A stretch of 15,738 bases of DNA from Candidatus Melainabacteria bacterium GWA2_34_9 (GCA_001784535.1 MFRJ01000104.1:12904-28641); one strand, 5' to 3'. Positions 7,252 through 14,283 are shown, counted from the stretch's first letter. Translations and numbers: made by a program. The notes: generated by a model not told the origin, from the letters alone.

Positions 7252-8190
7252 GTGCCATTTAAAAACTTAAAGGGGTTCACCGTACAAGTGTTTGAATACT
7301 TGCCGCATATTGACTACCATTCCCTCATTGGATTTGTTGCGCCTATGTTCTCGTCTTTGAGGATAGTTAACGTATTCGAAATTCTTGTATTAGGCTTTAT
7401 TATATTTAAAATTTACAGATATATAACAGGAACTCACGCTGAACAATTGTTAAAAGGCATTTTAATGCTGCTCGTAGCACTTTTAATGAGCAAATTGTTT
7501 AATCTTGCAATTATCGGCAAGGTTCTTGAAAGTGTCGTAAATATTGTAATATTTTCACTTGTAGTAATATTCCAGCCGGAATTAAGAAGATTTCTTGGAT
7601 ATTTGGGACAGCGCGGGTTTTTTACCAAGACTTCATTTGTTACAGATATCGAATCAGATGTAAAAGAAATTATTGATCAGGTTGTGAATGCAATAAAACA
7701 CCTCAGTAAATCGCATACAGGCGCGTTGATTGTGTTTCAGAATAATGAAGGGATGGAAAGCACCCTTGAAGTGGGAACAACATTAAACGCAAAAATCACT
7801 ACCGAATTATTATTAACCATATTTCATCCTAATACTCCTTTGCATGACGGAGCTGTAGTTATCAACGGTGATAAAATCCTTGCATCTAGCGTGCTGCTTC
7901 CGTTGACAGAAGATCCTAAATTAAGTTGGCAGTATGGGACAAGACATAGAGCCGCGATAGGAATGTCAGAGGTTTCTGATGCAACCTGTCTTGTTGTTTC
8001 CGAAGAAACAGGGCATATTTCTGTTGCAAATAGCGGAAAGTTAATACAAATAGAAGGATTGGATCACTTAAGGTCAGAGTTGGAGTTTATTTATGGTATT
8101 TCAGAATCAGTAAGAGAAAAATCAATTGAAGCGGCAATGGAAAAGAAAAAATTTAATTTGCAAAATTTTTTCAGATTCAATAAAAAATAA
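7252..8190 (+). CDS. cdaA: Diadenylate cyclase CdaA (c-di-AMP synthase)
   Basis: CdaA is a membrane-bound enzyme that joins two ATP molecules into the messenger c-di-AMP, which controls potassium/osmolyte balance and cell-wall homeostasis. With the GTG at 7252 as start, three hydrophobic helices lie at about 42-58, 66-83 and 92-108. They are followed by the DisA_N/DAC domain with the two catalytic motifs: DGA at 199-201 (LHDGAVVI) and RHR at 231-233 (GTRHRAAIGMSE). The true start may be the GTG at 7288, which has AAAGGGG about 12 bases upstream; that would remove a 12-residue head not typical of the family. In Firmicutes cdaA is followed by the regulator gene cdaR (ybbR); here it is followed 18 bases later by pdxJ. 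The lysA-cdaA pairing is one I recall from cyanobacteria. Confidence 0.92.
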   Translation: MPFKNLKGFTVQVFEYLPHIDYHSLIGFVAPMFSSLRIVNVFEILVLGFIIFKIYRYITGTHAEQLLKGILMLLVALLMSKLFNLAIIGKVLESVVNIVIFSLVVIFQPELRRFLGYLGQRGFFTKTSFVTDIESDVKEIIDQVVNAIKHLSKSHTGALIVFQNNEGMESTLEVGTTLNAKITTELLLTIFHPNTPLHDGAVVINGDKILASSVLLPLTEDPKLSWQYGTRHRAAIGMSEVSDATCLVVSEETGHISVANSGKLIQIEGLDHLRSELEFIYGISESVREKSIEAAMEKKKFNLQNFFRFNKK

Positions 8191-8208
8191 ATCCGGGGAG
8201 AAATTAAA

Positions 8209-8934
8209 ATGGTTACACTGGGAGTAAATATAGACCATGTTGCAACGATAAGACAGGCAAGAGGCGGAGTTGAGCCGGATCCTGTTTCTGCTGCGGCAAT
8301 AGTTGAGCTTGCAGGCGGAGATGCAATAACCGTTCATCTTAGGGAAGATAGAAGACACATCAATGATAGAGATGTAAAAATCTTAAGTGATACTGTTAAA
8401 ACTCGACTTAATCTTGAAATGGCTGCAACTGAAGAAATGCAAAAAATTGCGCTGGAAATAAAACCTTACAGCGTCACACTTGTGCCTGAAAAAAGACAGG
8501 AATTAACAACAGAAGGCGGTCTTGATGTTGTTAGACAAAAAGAATATCTTAAAGAATACTTAAAACCGCTTTTGAGTGTTGGAATAATTGTCAGCCTTTT
8601 TATAGATCCTGATTTAGAACAAGTAAAAGCAAGTGCTGAAACAAAAGCTCAATTTATAGAACTTCATACAGGACAGTATGCGGAATGTTTTGATACACCG
8701 AAAGAAGATAAAATATTTAATGACCTGAAAGAAGCCACAAAACTGGCACAGGAGCTCTGCTTAAAAGTAAATGCAGGTCATGGATTAAACTATCAAAATG
8801 TAAAAAGAATTATATCAATCCCGGGAATGGTTGAACTTAATATAGGGCATTCAATAGTTTCCAGAGCTGTTTTTGTGGGATTAGCCCAGGCAGTTAAAGA
8901 TATGAAATATCTTCTTGATAATTTTTCAATTTAA
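8209..8934 (+). CDS. pdxJ: Pyridoxine 5'-phosphate synthase
   Basis: PdxJ condenses 1-deoxy-xylulose-5-phosphate with 3-amino-2-oxopropyl phosphate to give pyridoxine 5'-phosphate in the DXP-dependent vitamin B6 route. The 241-residue length is normal. The sequence opens with LGVNIDHVATIRQARGG, the family hallmark. Catalytic residues align with a two-residue offset from E. coli His45, Glu72 and His193: His43 (TVHLREDRRHI), Glu70 (RLNLEM) and His191 (NAGHGLNY). LVPEKRQELTTEGGLD (91-106) binds phosphate. A strong GGGGAG lies 8 bases before the ATG. It follows cdaA by 18 bases, and its product's cofactor (PLP) is used by LysA two genes upstream. The co-location may be chance. Confidence 0.95.
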   Translation: MVTLGVNIDHVATIRQARGGVEPDPVSAAAIVELAGGDAITVHLREDRRHINDRDVKILSDTVKTRLNLEMAATEEMQKIALEIKPYSVTLVPEKRQELTTEGGLDVVRQKEYLKEYLKPLLSVGIIVSLFIDPDLEQVKASAETKAQFIELHTGQYAECFDTPKEDKIFNDLKEATKLAQELCLKVNAGHGLNYQNVKRIISIPGMVELNIGHSIVSRAVFVGLAQAVKDMKYLLDNFSI

Positions 8935-9029
8935 TGTACACTATTCTTAATTATAAGGGTTATATGTTTTTCAAAAAATTTGTTTTTAAGTGTTTATATC
9001 GAGGAAGTTTTTAATCGGGAGATTAATTA

Positions 9030-9473
9030 ATGAGCGACATCCAAAATAACGATCAAACCAATATTTGGCCGGGTAATGTCCACAGCATTAAACCTGTATT
9101 TTCCGCAAATCAAAGTGAAAAAGCAGAAGAAATTCCAAATATTCCCGAAAAAGAAGTTACAAGAAAAAGCCTGTATGACATGACTGCTCTTTCCGGTCGG
9201 TCTATGGTGAAAAATAAAAAAACGGCATTTAAAGGGTTTGAAGATAAGGACACAGGAATTACAATTAGCCCTGAAAGACTGGCAACTGTTTCCAAGGACA
9301 TGAAACCTTTTCTTAGAGAGAGACCAAGCGTTGTAATGAGAGCTTCTGCTCTTGGTGATTTTGCTTTTGGAAGCGCAGTTAAAGAACAGCTTACAGACCC
9401 TATGGCAAAAGCTGCAATAATTCAATTTGCTGCTGCGCAAGAATTTTCAGATACAGAAGCTTCAAAGAATTAA
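9030..9473 (+). CDS. Hypothetical protein, small orphan
   Basis: This 147-residue soluble protein is not one I recognise. It has no signal peptide or membrane segment. The first 50 residues are polar and Pro/Glu-rich (EEIPNIPEKEVTRK) and probably disordered. The second half is Ala-rich and likely helical (VVMRASALGDFAFGS, MAKAAIIQFAAAQEF). The ATG has GGGAG about 10 bases upstream, supporting real translation. An opposite-strand frame of similar length spans nearly the same bases, but it lacks such a site and reads as Cys/Phe/Ser-rich nonsense. The gene follows pdxJ by 95 AT-rich bases and may be transcribed from its own promoter. It is probably a lineage-specific protein; no function is proposed. 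Confidence 0.7.
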   Translation: MSDIQNNDQTNIWPGNVHSIKPVFSANQSEKAEEIPNIPEKEVTRKSLYDMTALSGRSMVKNKKTAFKGFEDKDTGITISPERLATVSKDMKPFLRERPSVVMRASALGDFAFGSAVKEQLTDPMAKAAIIQFAAAQEFSDTEASKN

Positions 9474-9493
9474 ATATAATTTAAAAAATATAA

Positions 9494-9523
9494 AATAGGA
9501 AAGGGTGGAAGCTCTTTCCTATT
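9494..9523 (+). other. Stem-loop upstream of the Nudix gene
   Basis: Arms aataggaaag (9494-9503) and ctttcctatt (9514-9523) form a perfect 10-bp stem with a 10-base loop. The stem lies 17 bases before the Nudix start codon and just before its Shine-Dalgarno sequence. It has no following T-run. It could be a weak terminator or attenuator for the gene before, a structured leader, or an RNA processing site. Confidence 0.5.
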
Positions 9524-9540
9524 AGTTTATGAGGACTAAA

Positions 9541-9990
9541 ATGGCAAAAGAATATAAAAACCCTGCACTAACAACAGATATAATCCTTTTTTCCAGTTGC
9601 GAAGATGAAAAAGATTTAAAAGTACTGCTTATAAAAAGAAAATATGAACCCTTTAAGGATAAATGGGCGTTTCCTGGCGGATTTGTGGAATATGACGAGG
9701 AGCTTGAGGCAGCAGCACATAGAGAACTTGAAGAAGAAACAAGTATAAAAGATATTTGCCTTAAACAGTTGGGAACTTTTGGTCGCGTTGGCAGAGACCC
9801 GAGAGGAAGAACAGTAAGTGTTGTTTATTATGCTTTTGTTGACGATTCCTCAAAACTTAATGTAAGGGCTCGGGATGACGCAAAGGATGCTCAATGGTTC
9901 AGTGTTAAAAAACTTCCTGAACTGGCATTTGATCATGCCGAAATAATGGATTTTGCATTATTTCAATTTCAAAAATTAAATGATAAATAA
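9541..9990 (+). CDS. Nudix hydrolase, ADP-ribose-pyrophosphatase-like
   Basis: This 149-residue Nudix protein hydrolyses a nucleoside-diphosphate-linked substrate; the segment GRDPRGRTVSVVYYAF resembles ADP-ribose or related pyrophosphatases, but the substrate is not certain. The Nudix box runs from Gly47 through Glu53 to R61-E62-L63 and E65-E66, ending TSI. The usual Gly of the REUxEExGU motif is Ser68, a tolerated variation. WAFPGGFVE (42-50) precedes it. The ATG at 9541 is preferred over the in-frame ATG at 9529, because GAGGA (9531-9535) is then a well-spaced ribosome-binding site. It converges on fliR with a GC-rich hairpin repeat in between. Confidence 0.9.
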   Translation: MAKEYKNPALTTDIILFSSCEDEKDLKVLLIKRKYEPFKDKWAFPGGFVEYDEELEAAAHRELEEETSIKDICLKQLGTFGRVGRDPRGRTVSVVYYAFVDDSSKLNVRARDDAKDAQWFSVKKLPELAFDHAEIMDFALFQFQKLNDK

Positions 9991-10017
9991 AAAAGTCTTT
10001 ATTAAAAAAAATAAAAT

Positions 10018-10106
10018 GGCGAGCGAGTCGCAGAATGCGACGGAAAGCGAGCCCAAAATAAATCCCCAACCCCTTCCCTTTAGGGAAGGGGTTGGGGATG
10101 GGTGTC
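10018..10106. repeat. GC-rich hairpin repeat between convergent genes
   Basis: Two parts adjoin. Positions 10018-10053 read ggcgagcgagtcgca...gcgagcc and contain the inverted repeat gtcgca-gaa-tgcgac (10027-10041). Positions 10064-10097 form a perfect 16-bp stem (ccccaaccccttccct, loop tt, agggaaggggttgggg), followed by atgggtgtc. The GC content contrasts sharply with the surrounding AT-rich DNA. This is the common 'CCCCAACCCC...GGTTGGGGATGGGTG' intergenic repeat. Sitting between the ends of the Nudix gene and fliR, the stem could also work as a bidirectional terminator, although no T-run follows directly. Confidence 0.75.
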
Positions 10107-10163
10107 AAAAAATGATTTATTGAAAAATTCTTAAAAAAAGTATAGAAAACTTGGAAACAGAAA

Positions 10164-10940
10164 TTAAAAAATCTTTTGATAATATATGAAATAATCCGTA
10201 ATTGAATTAAAAAGCAATGGAAGAATTATAACAAGAATAGCAGCACCTACAACAGGTTTAAATACAAAGCTGAGCTGGAAAACGTTTATTTGAGGAGCTG
10301 TTTTTGAAATAATTCCAAGAATAATATCTTGAGCAAGTGTTACTAAAAGCACAGGAGAAGCTATTTGTAACCCTATAAATAATACATTTCCTGTCAACAT
10401 AATAATGAAGTCTAAATTTACAAATTTATCCATAGGAATGACCGTTGCATAAAGCGGAAAGATTTCAAACCCACGTTTAAAAGCACTAAAAAGCCAATAT
10501 AATCCCCCTATTTCTATATAAATTATTGTGCTTATATACATAAAAAGTTTTCCCATAATTGATACTTGAGCTTTAGCAGAAGAATCAAACATCATCGCAG
10601 ACTGTAATCCCATTTGCATATTAACTATTTCGCCCGCGGCTTCTATTGTTTGAAAAATAGTTCGAGCTACAAATCCTAGAAGAGAACCAAAAGTAATATT
10701 TAAAATTATACAAACAGTATAAGAAGTACCTTTCGGGATTGTAGTTTCAGGAACTATACCGATAAAACAAAAAGTTAACAATAACGCAAAGCTGACTTTT
10801 ACTATTGAAGGAATATCTTTACGGCTAAAAGCAGGTGCAAGAGATAAAAAAGCTAAAATTCTGGCAAAAATAAGCATCCCTGCTCCACAATATTTGTTAA
10901 AATCAGGTATTTGGCTTAAAAGTGAAAAAAAACTATCCAT
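10164..10940 (-). CDS. fliR: Flagellar export gate protein FliR
   Basis: FliR is an inner-membrane subunit of the flagellar type III export gate, assembling with FliP and FliQ into the FliP5-FliQ4-FliR1 helical complex that feeds FlhB/FlhA. The 258-residue length is normal. Several hydrophobic segments are visible: about 20-37, 46-64, 75-95, 130-152, 177-205 and 230-250. GEIVNMQMGLQSAMMFD (103-119) and ISKTAPQINVFQLSF (211-225) match family hot spots. The family version of the latter reads roughly R-T-x-P-Q-x-N-V-F. It is the last gene of the operon in this window and is not followed by flhB or flhA, which often come next. The start lies 22 bases after the secreted-protein gene. Confidence 0.93.
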   Translation of the reverse strand: MDSFFSLLSQIPDFNKYCGAGMLIFARILAFLSLAPAFSRKDIPSIVKVSFALLLTFCFIGIVPETTIPKGTSYTVCIILNITFGSLLGFVARTIFQTIEAAGEIVNMQMGLQSAMMFDSSAKAQVSIMGKLFMYISTIIYIEIGGLYWLFSAFKRGFEIFPLYATVIPMDKFVNLDFIIMLTGNVLFIGLQIASPVLLVTLAQDIILGIISKTAPQINVFQLSFVFKPVVGAAILVIILPLLFNSITDYFIYYQKIF

Positions 10941-10962
10941 ATGCTTATTTCTTCTATTTTAA

Positions 10963-11415
10963 TTAATGTGTTAATAATTTCGGAGGACTGTCAAGTTCAA
11001 AATCTGTCATACCGGATGTTTCTTCTGATAAAACAGGTGATTTGTCAATAAACGATTCTTTTTCCTGAATTTCACGAATTTTTAATTCTTTATTTTGTTC
11101 AAATTCAAAGTTAATATTATAAACTTTGGATTCAGTCCATACAGTTAACTTATTGTTTGATTCAATAAGCGGTTTAATAAGTAGTTCTTGCTTGGTATTG
11201 AAAAGATTGGAAAGAATTTCTGCTTTGAAATCCTTTTCATTTGCAAATTTATAACGAATTATCTTTTCATCAAATGTTAAAAGATGAGGAGAATTAACAG
11301 ACAGATTTAAGTTTTTATTTATTTGCAAAGCTGGAGCAGCAAAACTTTTTGCTGAAAGAAAAAGAATAAAAATTAAAATCGCTGGAATAATTATGTATGG
11401 TTTAAAGCTTTTCAT
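10963..11415 (-). CDS. Secreted protein with secretin/pilus N-terminal-like domain, in the flagellar operon
   Basis: This 150-residue protein begins with a basic head and a hydrophobic stretch (about 6-22) ending SAKSFA-AP, which reads as a cleavable signal peptide or a single anchor. Residues about 31-106 (INKNLNLSVNSPHLLTFDEK ... SNNKLTVWTESKVYNINFEF) resemble the short beta domain at the N-terminus of CpaC/RcpA-type secretins (Pfam T2SS-T3SS_pil_N). That domain has a conserved 'G-x-s-x-x-l/v' opening and a closing 'T-N-L-T-V-W-D'. The tail is acidic and proline-containing (SPVLSEETSG ... LDSPPKLLTH). The gene lies 9 bases after fliQ and 22 before fliR, so it is clearly cotranscribed with the export gate. 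The protein would act outside the cytoplasmic membrane, perhaps in the periplasmic part of the basal body. I know of no standard flagellar gene at this position; the domain call is moderate. Confidence 0.7.
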   Translation of the reverse strand: MKSFKPYIIIPAILIFILFLSAKSFAAPALQINKNLNLSVNSPHLLTFDEKIIRYKFANEKDFKAEILSNLFNTKQELLIKPLIESNNKLTVWTESKVYNINFEFEQNKELKIREIQEKESFIDKSPVLSEETSGMTDFELDSPPKLLTH

Positions 11416-11424
11416 ATAACCTCA

Positions 11425-11916
11425 TTAATTTCCTGAATGGATTTTCTTACTTTCTATAAAATTAGGTGGATTTGAATTATCTTTAGGCATTTTTGTGTAA
11501 GATTGTTTGAATTTTGGGTCAGAATATGGAACTTTTCCGGGATTTTTCATAATTTCTTTAATTTCAGGCTTTTTCTTACCGTAAAATTCTTCTTCATAAA
11601 GTTGTGCTCCCCGGCTATAAGTATTTGATGGCGGCAAAACCATTTCTTCATCACGAGGAATAATATTAAATGCTATATTGGAAGATTCTTTAAAATAATC
11701 CTCCATCATATTCATGGAAAAACCGCCTAAAAGAAGAATAACAAGAAAAACACCCAGAATTTTTGGAGCTGCTGCTATTGTTTGTTCCTGTACCTGTGTT
11801 ACAGCCTGAAGAATACCAACTACAAGACCAATGCCGGCAGCTACTAATACGGAAGGCATTGAAAGCATTAGCATTACAATTATTCCTTTTCCTAAATGTT
11901 CCATCATGAGTTCCAT
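11425..11916 (-). CDS. fliQ: Flagellar export gate protein FliQ with long C-terminal extension
   Basis: FliQ is a small two-helix membrane subunit of the flagellar type III export gate. Residues 1-80 cover the whole family: helix 1 at about 11-36, the loop AVTQVQEQTIAAAPKILG (38-55), which is the family's most conserved part, and helix 2 at about 53-72. Normal FliQ proteins end near residue 90. This one runs to 163 residues, with a hydrophilic tail (about 88-163) rich in Pro, Lys and Glu (YEEEFYGKKKPEIKEIMKNPGK) and probably disordered. AAAGGA about 10 bases before the ATG supports the start. It lies 23 bases after fliP and 9 before the secreted-protein gene. The tail shows no stop codon or frameshift that would make it an artefact. 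Confidence 0.9.
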   Translation of the reverse strand: MELMMEHLGKGIIVMLMLSMPSVLVAAGIGLVVGILQAVTQVQEQTIAAAPKILGVFLVILLLGGFSMNMMEDYFKESSNIAFNIIPRDEEMVLPPSNTYSRGAQLYEEEFYGKKKPEIKEIMKNPGKVPYSDPKFKQSYTKMPKDNSNPPNFIESKKIHSGN

Positions 11917-11939
11917 GAGGTTTGTTCCTTTCGGTTAAT

Positions 11940-12587
11940 TTAATTGAAACTCTGGACGAGTCCTTGTACTATCATTCCCCAGCCGTCAACAGCAATAAAT
12001 ATAAGTAGCTTAAATGGCAAAGATATAATCGTAGGTGATAACATCATCATACCGAGAGCCAGAAGAACGTTTGCTACAATAAGATCTATTACTATAAAAG
12101 GTATAAATATAATAAAACCTATCTCAAATGAGGTTTTTAATTCGCTCATAATATAAGCGGGTGCAACTTCCCAAATGCCTATGTCATCAGGCGTGGCAGG
12201 AGGTTTTCCTCTGAGCGACTGTATAAAAAACGTAATATCACTTTGTCTTGTCTGCCGCATCATAAAGTTTTTTAGAGGCTTAGAACCTTCTTTCATTGCA
12301 AGGACAACCGAACCTGTTTTTTCATAAGGTACAGAGCCTTTTTGATACATCTCGGCAAATACCGGCGACATTGAATAAAACGTCAAAATCATAGCAAGCC
12401 CTATTATGACCATGCCGGGAGGAACCTGCTGGGTGCCAAGAGCTGTTTTTAATATAGAAAAAACGATAACAAACCTTAAAAAGCTTGTCATACACATAAA
12501 TACAAATGGCAGAACGGTAACAGCCACCATTAATATCATTAACTGCATTGCGGGGTTTAAGTCTTTTAATAAAGCGTCGACATCCAT
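11940..12587 (-). CDS. fliP: Flagellar export gate protein FliP
   Basis: FliP forms the pentameric core of the flagellar export gate in the inner membrane. The signature MTSFLRFVIVFSILKTALGTQQVPPG lies at about 33-58 (its core reads TSFLRFVIVFSIL, then ALGTQQVPP). It is followed by IIGLAMILTFYSMSPVF. Later segments include SELKTSFEIGFIIFIPFIVIDLIVA (key part: FEIGFIIFIPF), ALGMMMLSP and PFKLLIFIAVDGW. At 215 residues it is shorter than the roughly 245 of enteric FliP, because the N-terminal cleaved signal peptide is absent: only 14 residues precede the first core helix. AGAAAGG about 9 bases before the ATG supports the start. It is separated from fliO by 2 bases, so translation is probably coupled. 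Confidence 0.95.
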   Translation of the reverse strand: MDVDALLKDLNPAMQLMILMVAVTVLPFVFMCMTSFLRFVIVFSILKTALGTQQVPPGMVIIGLAMILTFYSMSPVFAEMYQKGSVPYEKTGSVVLAMKEGSKPLKNFMMRQTRQSDITFFIQSLRGKPPATPDDIGIWEVAPAYIMSELKTSFEIGFIIFIPFIVIDLIVANVLLALGMMMLSPTIISLPFKLLIFIAVDGWGMIVQGLVQSFN

Positions 12588-12589
12588 TA

Positions 12590-12997
12590 TTAAAACCTTT
12601 CTTCTCTTAAAATCTCTTTAAGTCCAATATAATCAGGACTTAAAGCAGGCATTTCCAATTTAGGAATCATCATTTTACTGATTGGATTATTTATTTCCAA
12701 ATTTTTTATTATATCTGTAGAAATTTCTGTTTTTGATGGAATATTTTTTTCTCCAATTTTTGTCATAAACTGACATCCTTCAATACCGGTAGAAACAAGG
12801 AATCTTTCATTTCCGGCTTTTATAACATAAAGATTTTTTCTTGGCTCAATATTTAAGCGGCTTTCGATTTTTAAAAAACTGTTCTTTTGTTTCACGGAGC
12901 TGAAAGTAATACTTTTTTTAACAACAACGAGAGCAATGAAAATTACCCCCAACATCGCCAACATGTATACCAAAAAGCCTGTTAAGTACCCTGTCAT
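12590..12997 (-). CDS. fliO: Flagellar protein FliO
   Basis: FliO is a single-span membrane protein that stabilises FliP and helps assemble the export gate. A transmembrane helix at about 7-27 is followed by a basic stretch and the soluble domain. The family motif is LKIESRLNIEPRKNLYVIKAG with NERFLVST (42-70), matching the usual 'ESRLxLdPRKsLyvVkaGdeRfLiG' pattern. The remaining 65 residues are less conserved and end EILREERF. At 135 residues it is of normal length. It starts 24 bases after the SpoA-domain gene, with AAGGAG and GGG upstream of the ATG, and ends 2 bases before fliP. Confidence 0.88.
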   Translation of the reverse strand: MTGYLTGFLVYMLAMLGVIFIALVVVKKSITFSSVKQKNSFLKIESRLNIEPRKNLYVIKAGNERFLVSTGIEGCQFMTKIGEKNIPSKTEISTDIIKNLEINNPISKMMIPKLEMPALSPDYIGLKEILREERF

Positions 12998-13021
12998 AAT
13001 CCCTGTACTCCTTATCCTTTC

Positions 13022-14257
13022 TTAAACGTCTTCTTCTATTTCATAATCGCTGAAATCAAAATCGGAATCGTCTATTTCATCTTGCTCGTGATCCATTTCG
13101 TCAGAATATTGGTCTGAATGAGCATTTTCATGTTGTCGTAAATTCTCTGTTGATTGAGAAGCCATAGCAACAGCAGGTTCATGTTTTACTGATTTAGCAT
13201 CATTATAAACTTCTGTTATCTTAACTCCGTATTTGTCGCCGACAATGACAAGTTCGCCTGCAGCAACCTGTTTTCCTTCAACATTAAGAAAAAGTTTGTT
13301 CTGCGCAATTGGTGCTACGTCTATTACAAGACCTTCTACGACATGTCTTAAATCTCCGAGTCTAATTTTTACTTTTTCAAATTCTGCGCTCAGATCTACT
13401 TCAAGACTGTCCCAAATGTTTCCTGTTACTTTACTCACGGTATCATCTCCGTTATCTTCATCTAAATTAATTACAATATTTGGATCGGGGTTAATATTAA
13501 TCCTTAAATTCTCATGACTCTTCAGTATCATCGAATAAAGATGGCTATTTTCAAGAATTACAATATCTTCAAGGTCTAAATTTTTGACATCATCAAGGGT
13601 AATTCTAGAATAACCGGCTATTATATTTGTTTCTGCAAGACAGGGATTAAAATAATCAAGATTTAAAGGTAATTCGGGTTTGTTTATAGGGGCTATGCTT
13701 CTTAACATGAATTGAGGAAATATAAACATTATTTTTCCTGATTCATCCTCGGTATTTCCGCTAATATAGAAAACGAGATAAATTGTTTTTTCTTCACTGT
13801 TTAATTCATATTCAACGCTTTTTATTTCTTTTGGGGTAAGAAAATTTCCGCTGATTTTTTTGTACAAAAATTCGTTAAAGGCTGTAAGTATTTTTGCTTC
13901 AAGTTCTGTTATATCTTTTAGTTTTAAATAACCTGTTTCTTTTGGTCTGTCACCGAGTGCGTTTCTGAAAATAAGGTTTGCAGCGGCATCAGAAACTTTT
14001 ATCGTGACGGAATGTTCTCTGGAAACGTTTACCTGTGTTACAAAATAGTCGCTGTCCTGCCATATTGAACAGGGTTTATCACCAATTCCGACTAGCTTAA
14101 AATCAATGTAAGAAACGAGAAATTCGCTTGCTGCATCGGAAAGTTTTTCGCAGAAAGTTTTTTCATAAAAATCAAAATAATAATGCAGAGAAATTTTGTT
14201 TTCTCCTTTTGCATTTTTTGAAGCTGATTTTTTAGCGCTATTGAGTTTTGGACTCAC
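13022..14257 (-). CDS. Flagellar switch / sorting-platform protein with two SpoA domains (FliM-FliN or SpaO-like)
   Basis: This 411-residue cytoplasmic protein would form the flagellar C-ring or export sorting platform. The C-terminal SpoA domain (about 281-351) is FliN-like: NIWDSLEVDLSAEFEKVKIRLGDL (core LEVDLSAEFEKVKIRLGDL), then VIDVAPIAQNKLFLNVEGK and GELVIVGDKYGVKITEV. A more divergent SpoA domain lies at about 203-266 (ETNIIAGYSRITLDDVKNLD). Residues 25-190 resemble the degenerate N-terminal region of SpaO/YscQ/FliM. The FliM CheY-binding peptide (EIDALL-type) is not seen. A disordered, strongly acidic tail covers about 385-411. The start is a GTG with AAGGGTAGGG just upstream, and the stop of a 9-codon mini-ORF overlaps it. 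The position before fliO is where fliM-fliN normally sit. Confidence 0.8.
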   Translation of the reverse strand: MSPKLNSAKKSASKNAKGENKISLHYYFDFYEKTFCEKLSDAASEFLVSYIDFKLVGIGDKPCSIWQDSDYFVTQVNVSREHSVTIKVSDAAANLIFRNALGDRPKETGYLKLKDITELEAKILTAFNEFLYKKISGNFLTPKEIKSVEYELNSEEKTIYLVFYISGNTEDESGKIMFIFPQFMLRSIAPINKPELPLNLDYFNPCLAETNIIAGYSRITLDDVKNLDLEDIVILENSHLYSMILKSHENLRININPDPNIVINLDEDNGDDTVSKVTGNIWDSLEVDLSAEFEKVKIRLGDLRHVVEGLVIDVAPIAQNKLFLNVEGKQVAAGELVIVGDKYGVKITEVYNDAKSVKHEPAVAMASQSTENLRQHENAHSDQYSDEMDHEQDEIDDSDFDFSDYEIEEDV

Positions 14258-14283
14258 TTCCCTACCCTTACCCCGATTTGCAT
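14254..14283 (-). other. Nine-codon upstream ORF overlapping the GTG start of the SpoA gene
   Basis: The peptide would be MQIGVRVGK. Its ATG (14281-14283) has an excellent AGGGAG (14290-14295) at 6-base spacing. Its TGA stop overlaps the GTG start of the SpoA-domain gene as GTGA. This layout would allow translational coupling. It may instead be chance, since so short a frame proves little. Confidence 0.3.

Noticed and set aside
9027..9440. 137-residue open frame antisense to the orphan gene at 9030
   Set aside because: It has Cys/Phe/Ser-rich composition, no ribosome-binding site and near-complete overlap with the plus-strand gene, which has a good start signal.
9905..10108. 67-residue open frame on the minus strand starting MTPIPNPFPKGKG
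   Set aside because: This is the translation of the GC-rich hairpin repeat plus antisense of the Nudix gene end.
13233..13517. 94-residue plus-strand frame rich in Ser/Thr inside the SpoA gene
   Set aside because: It is antisense shadow of a gene with clear SpoA motifs, and it has no start signal or recognisable domain.
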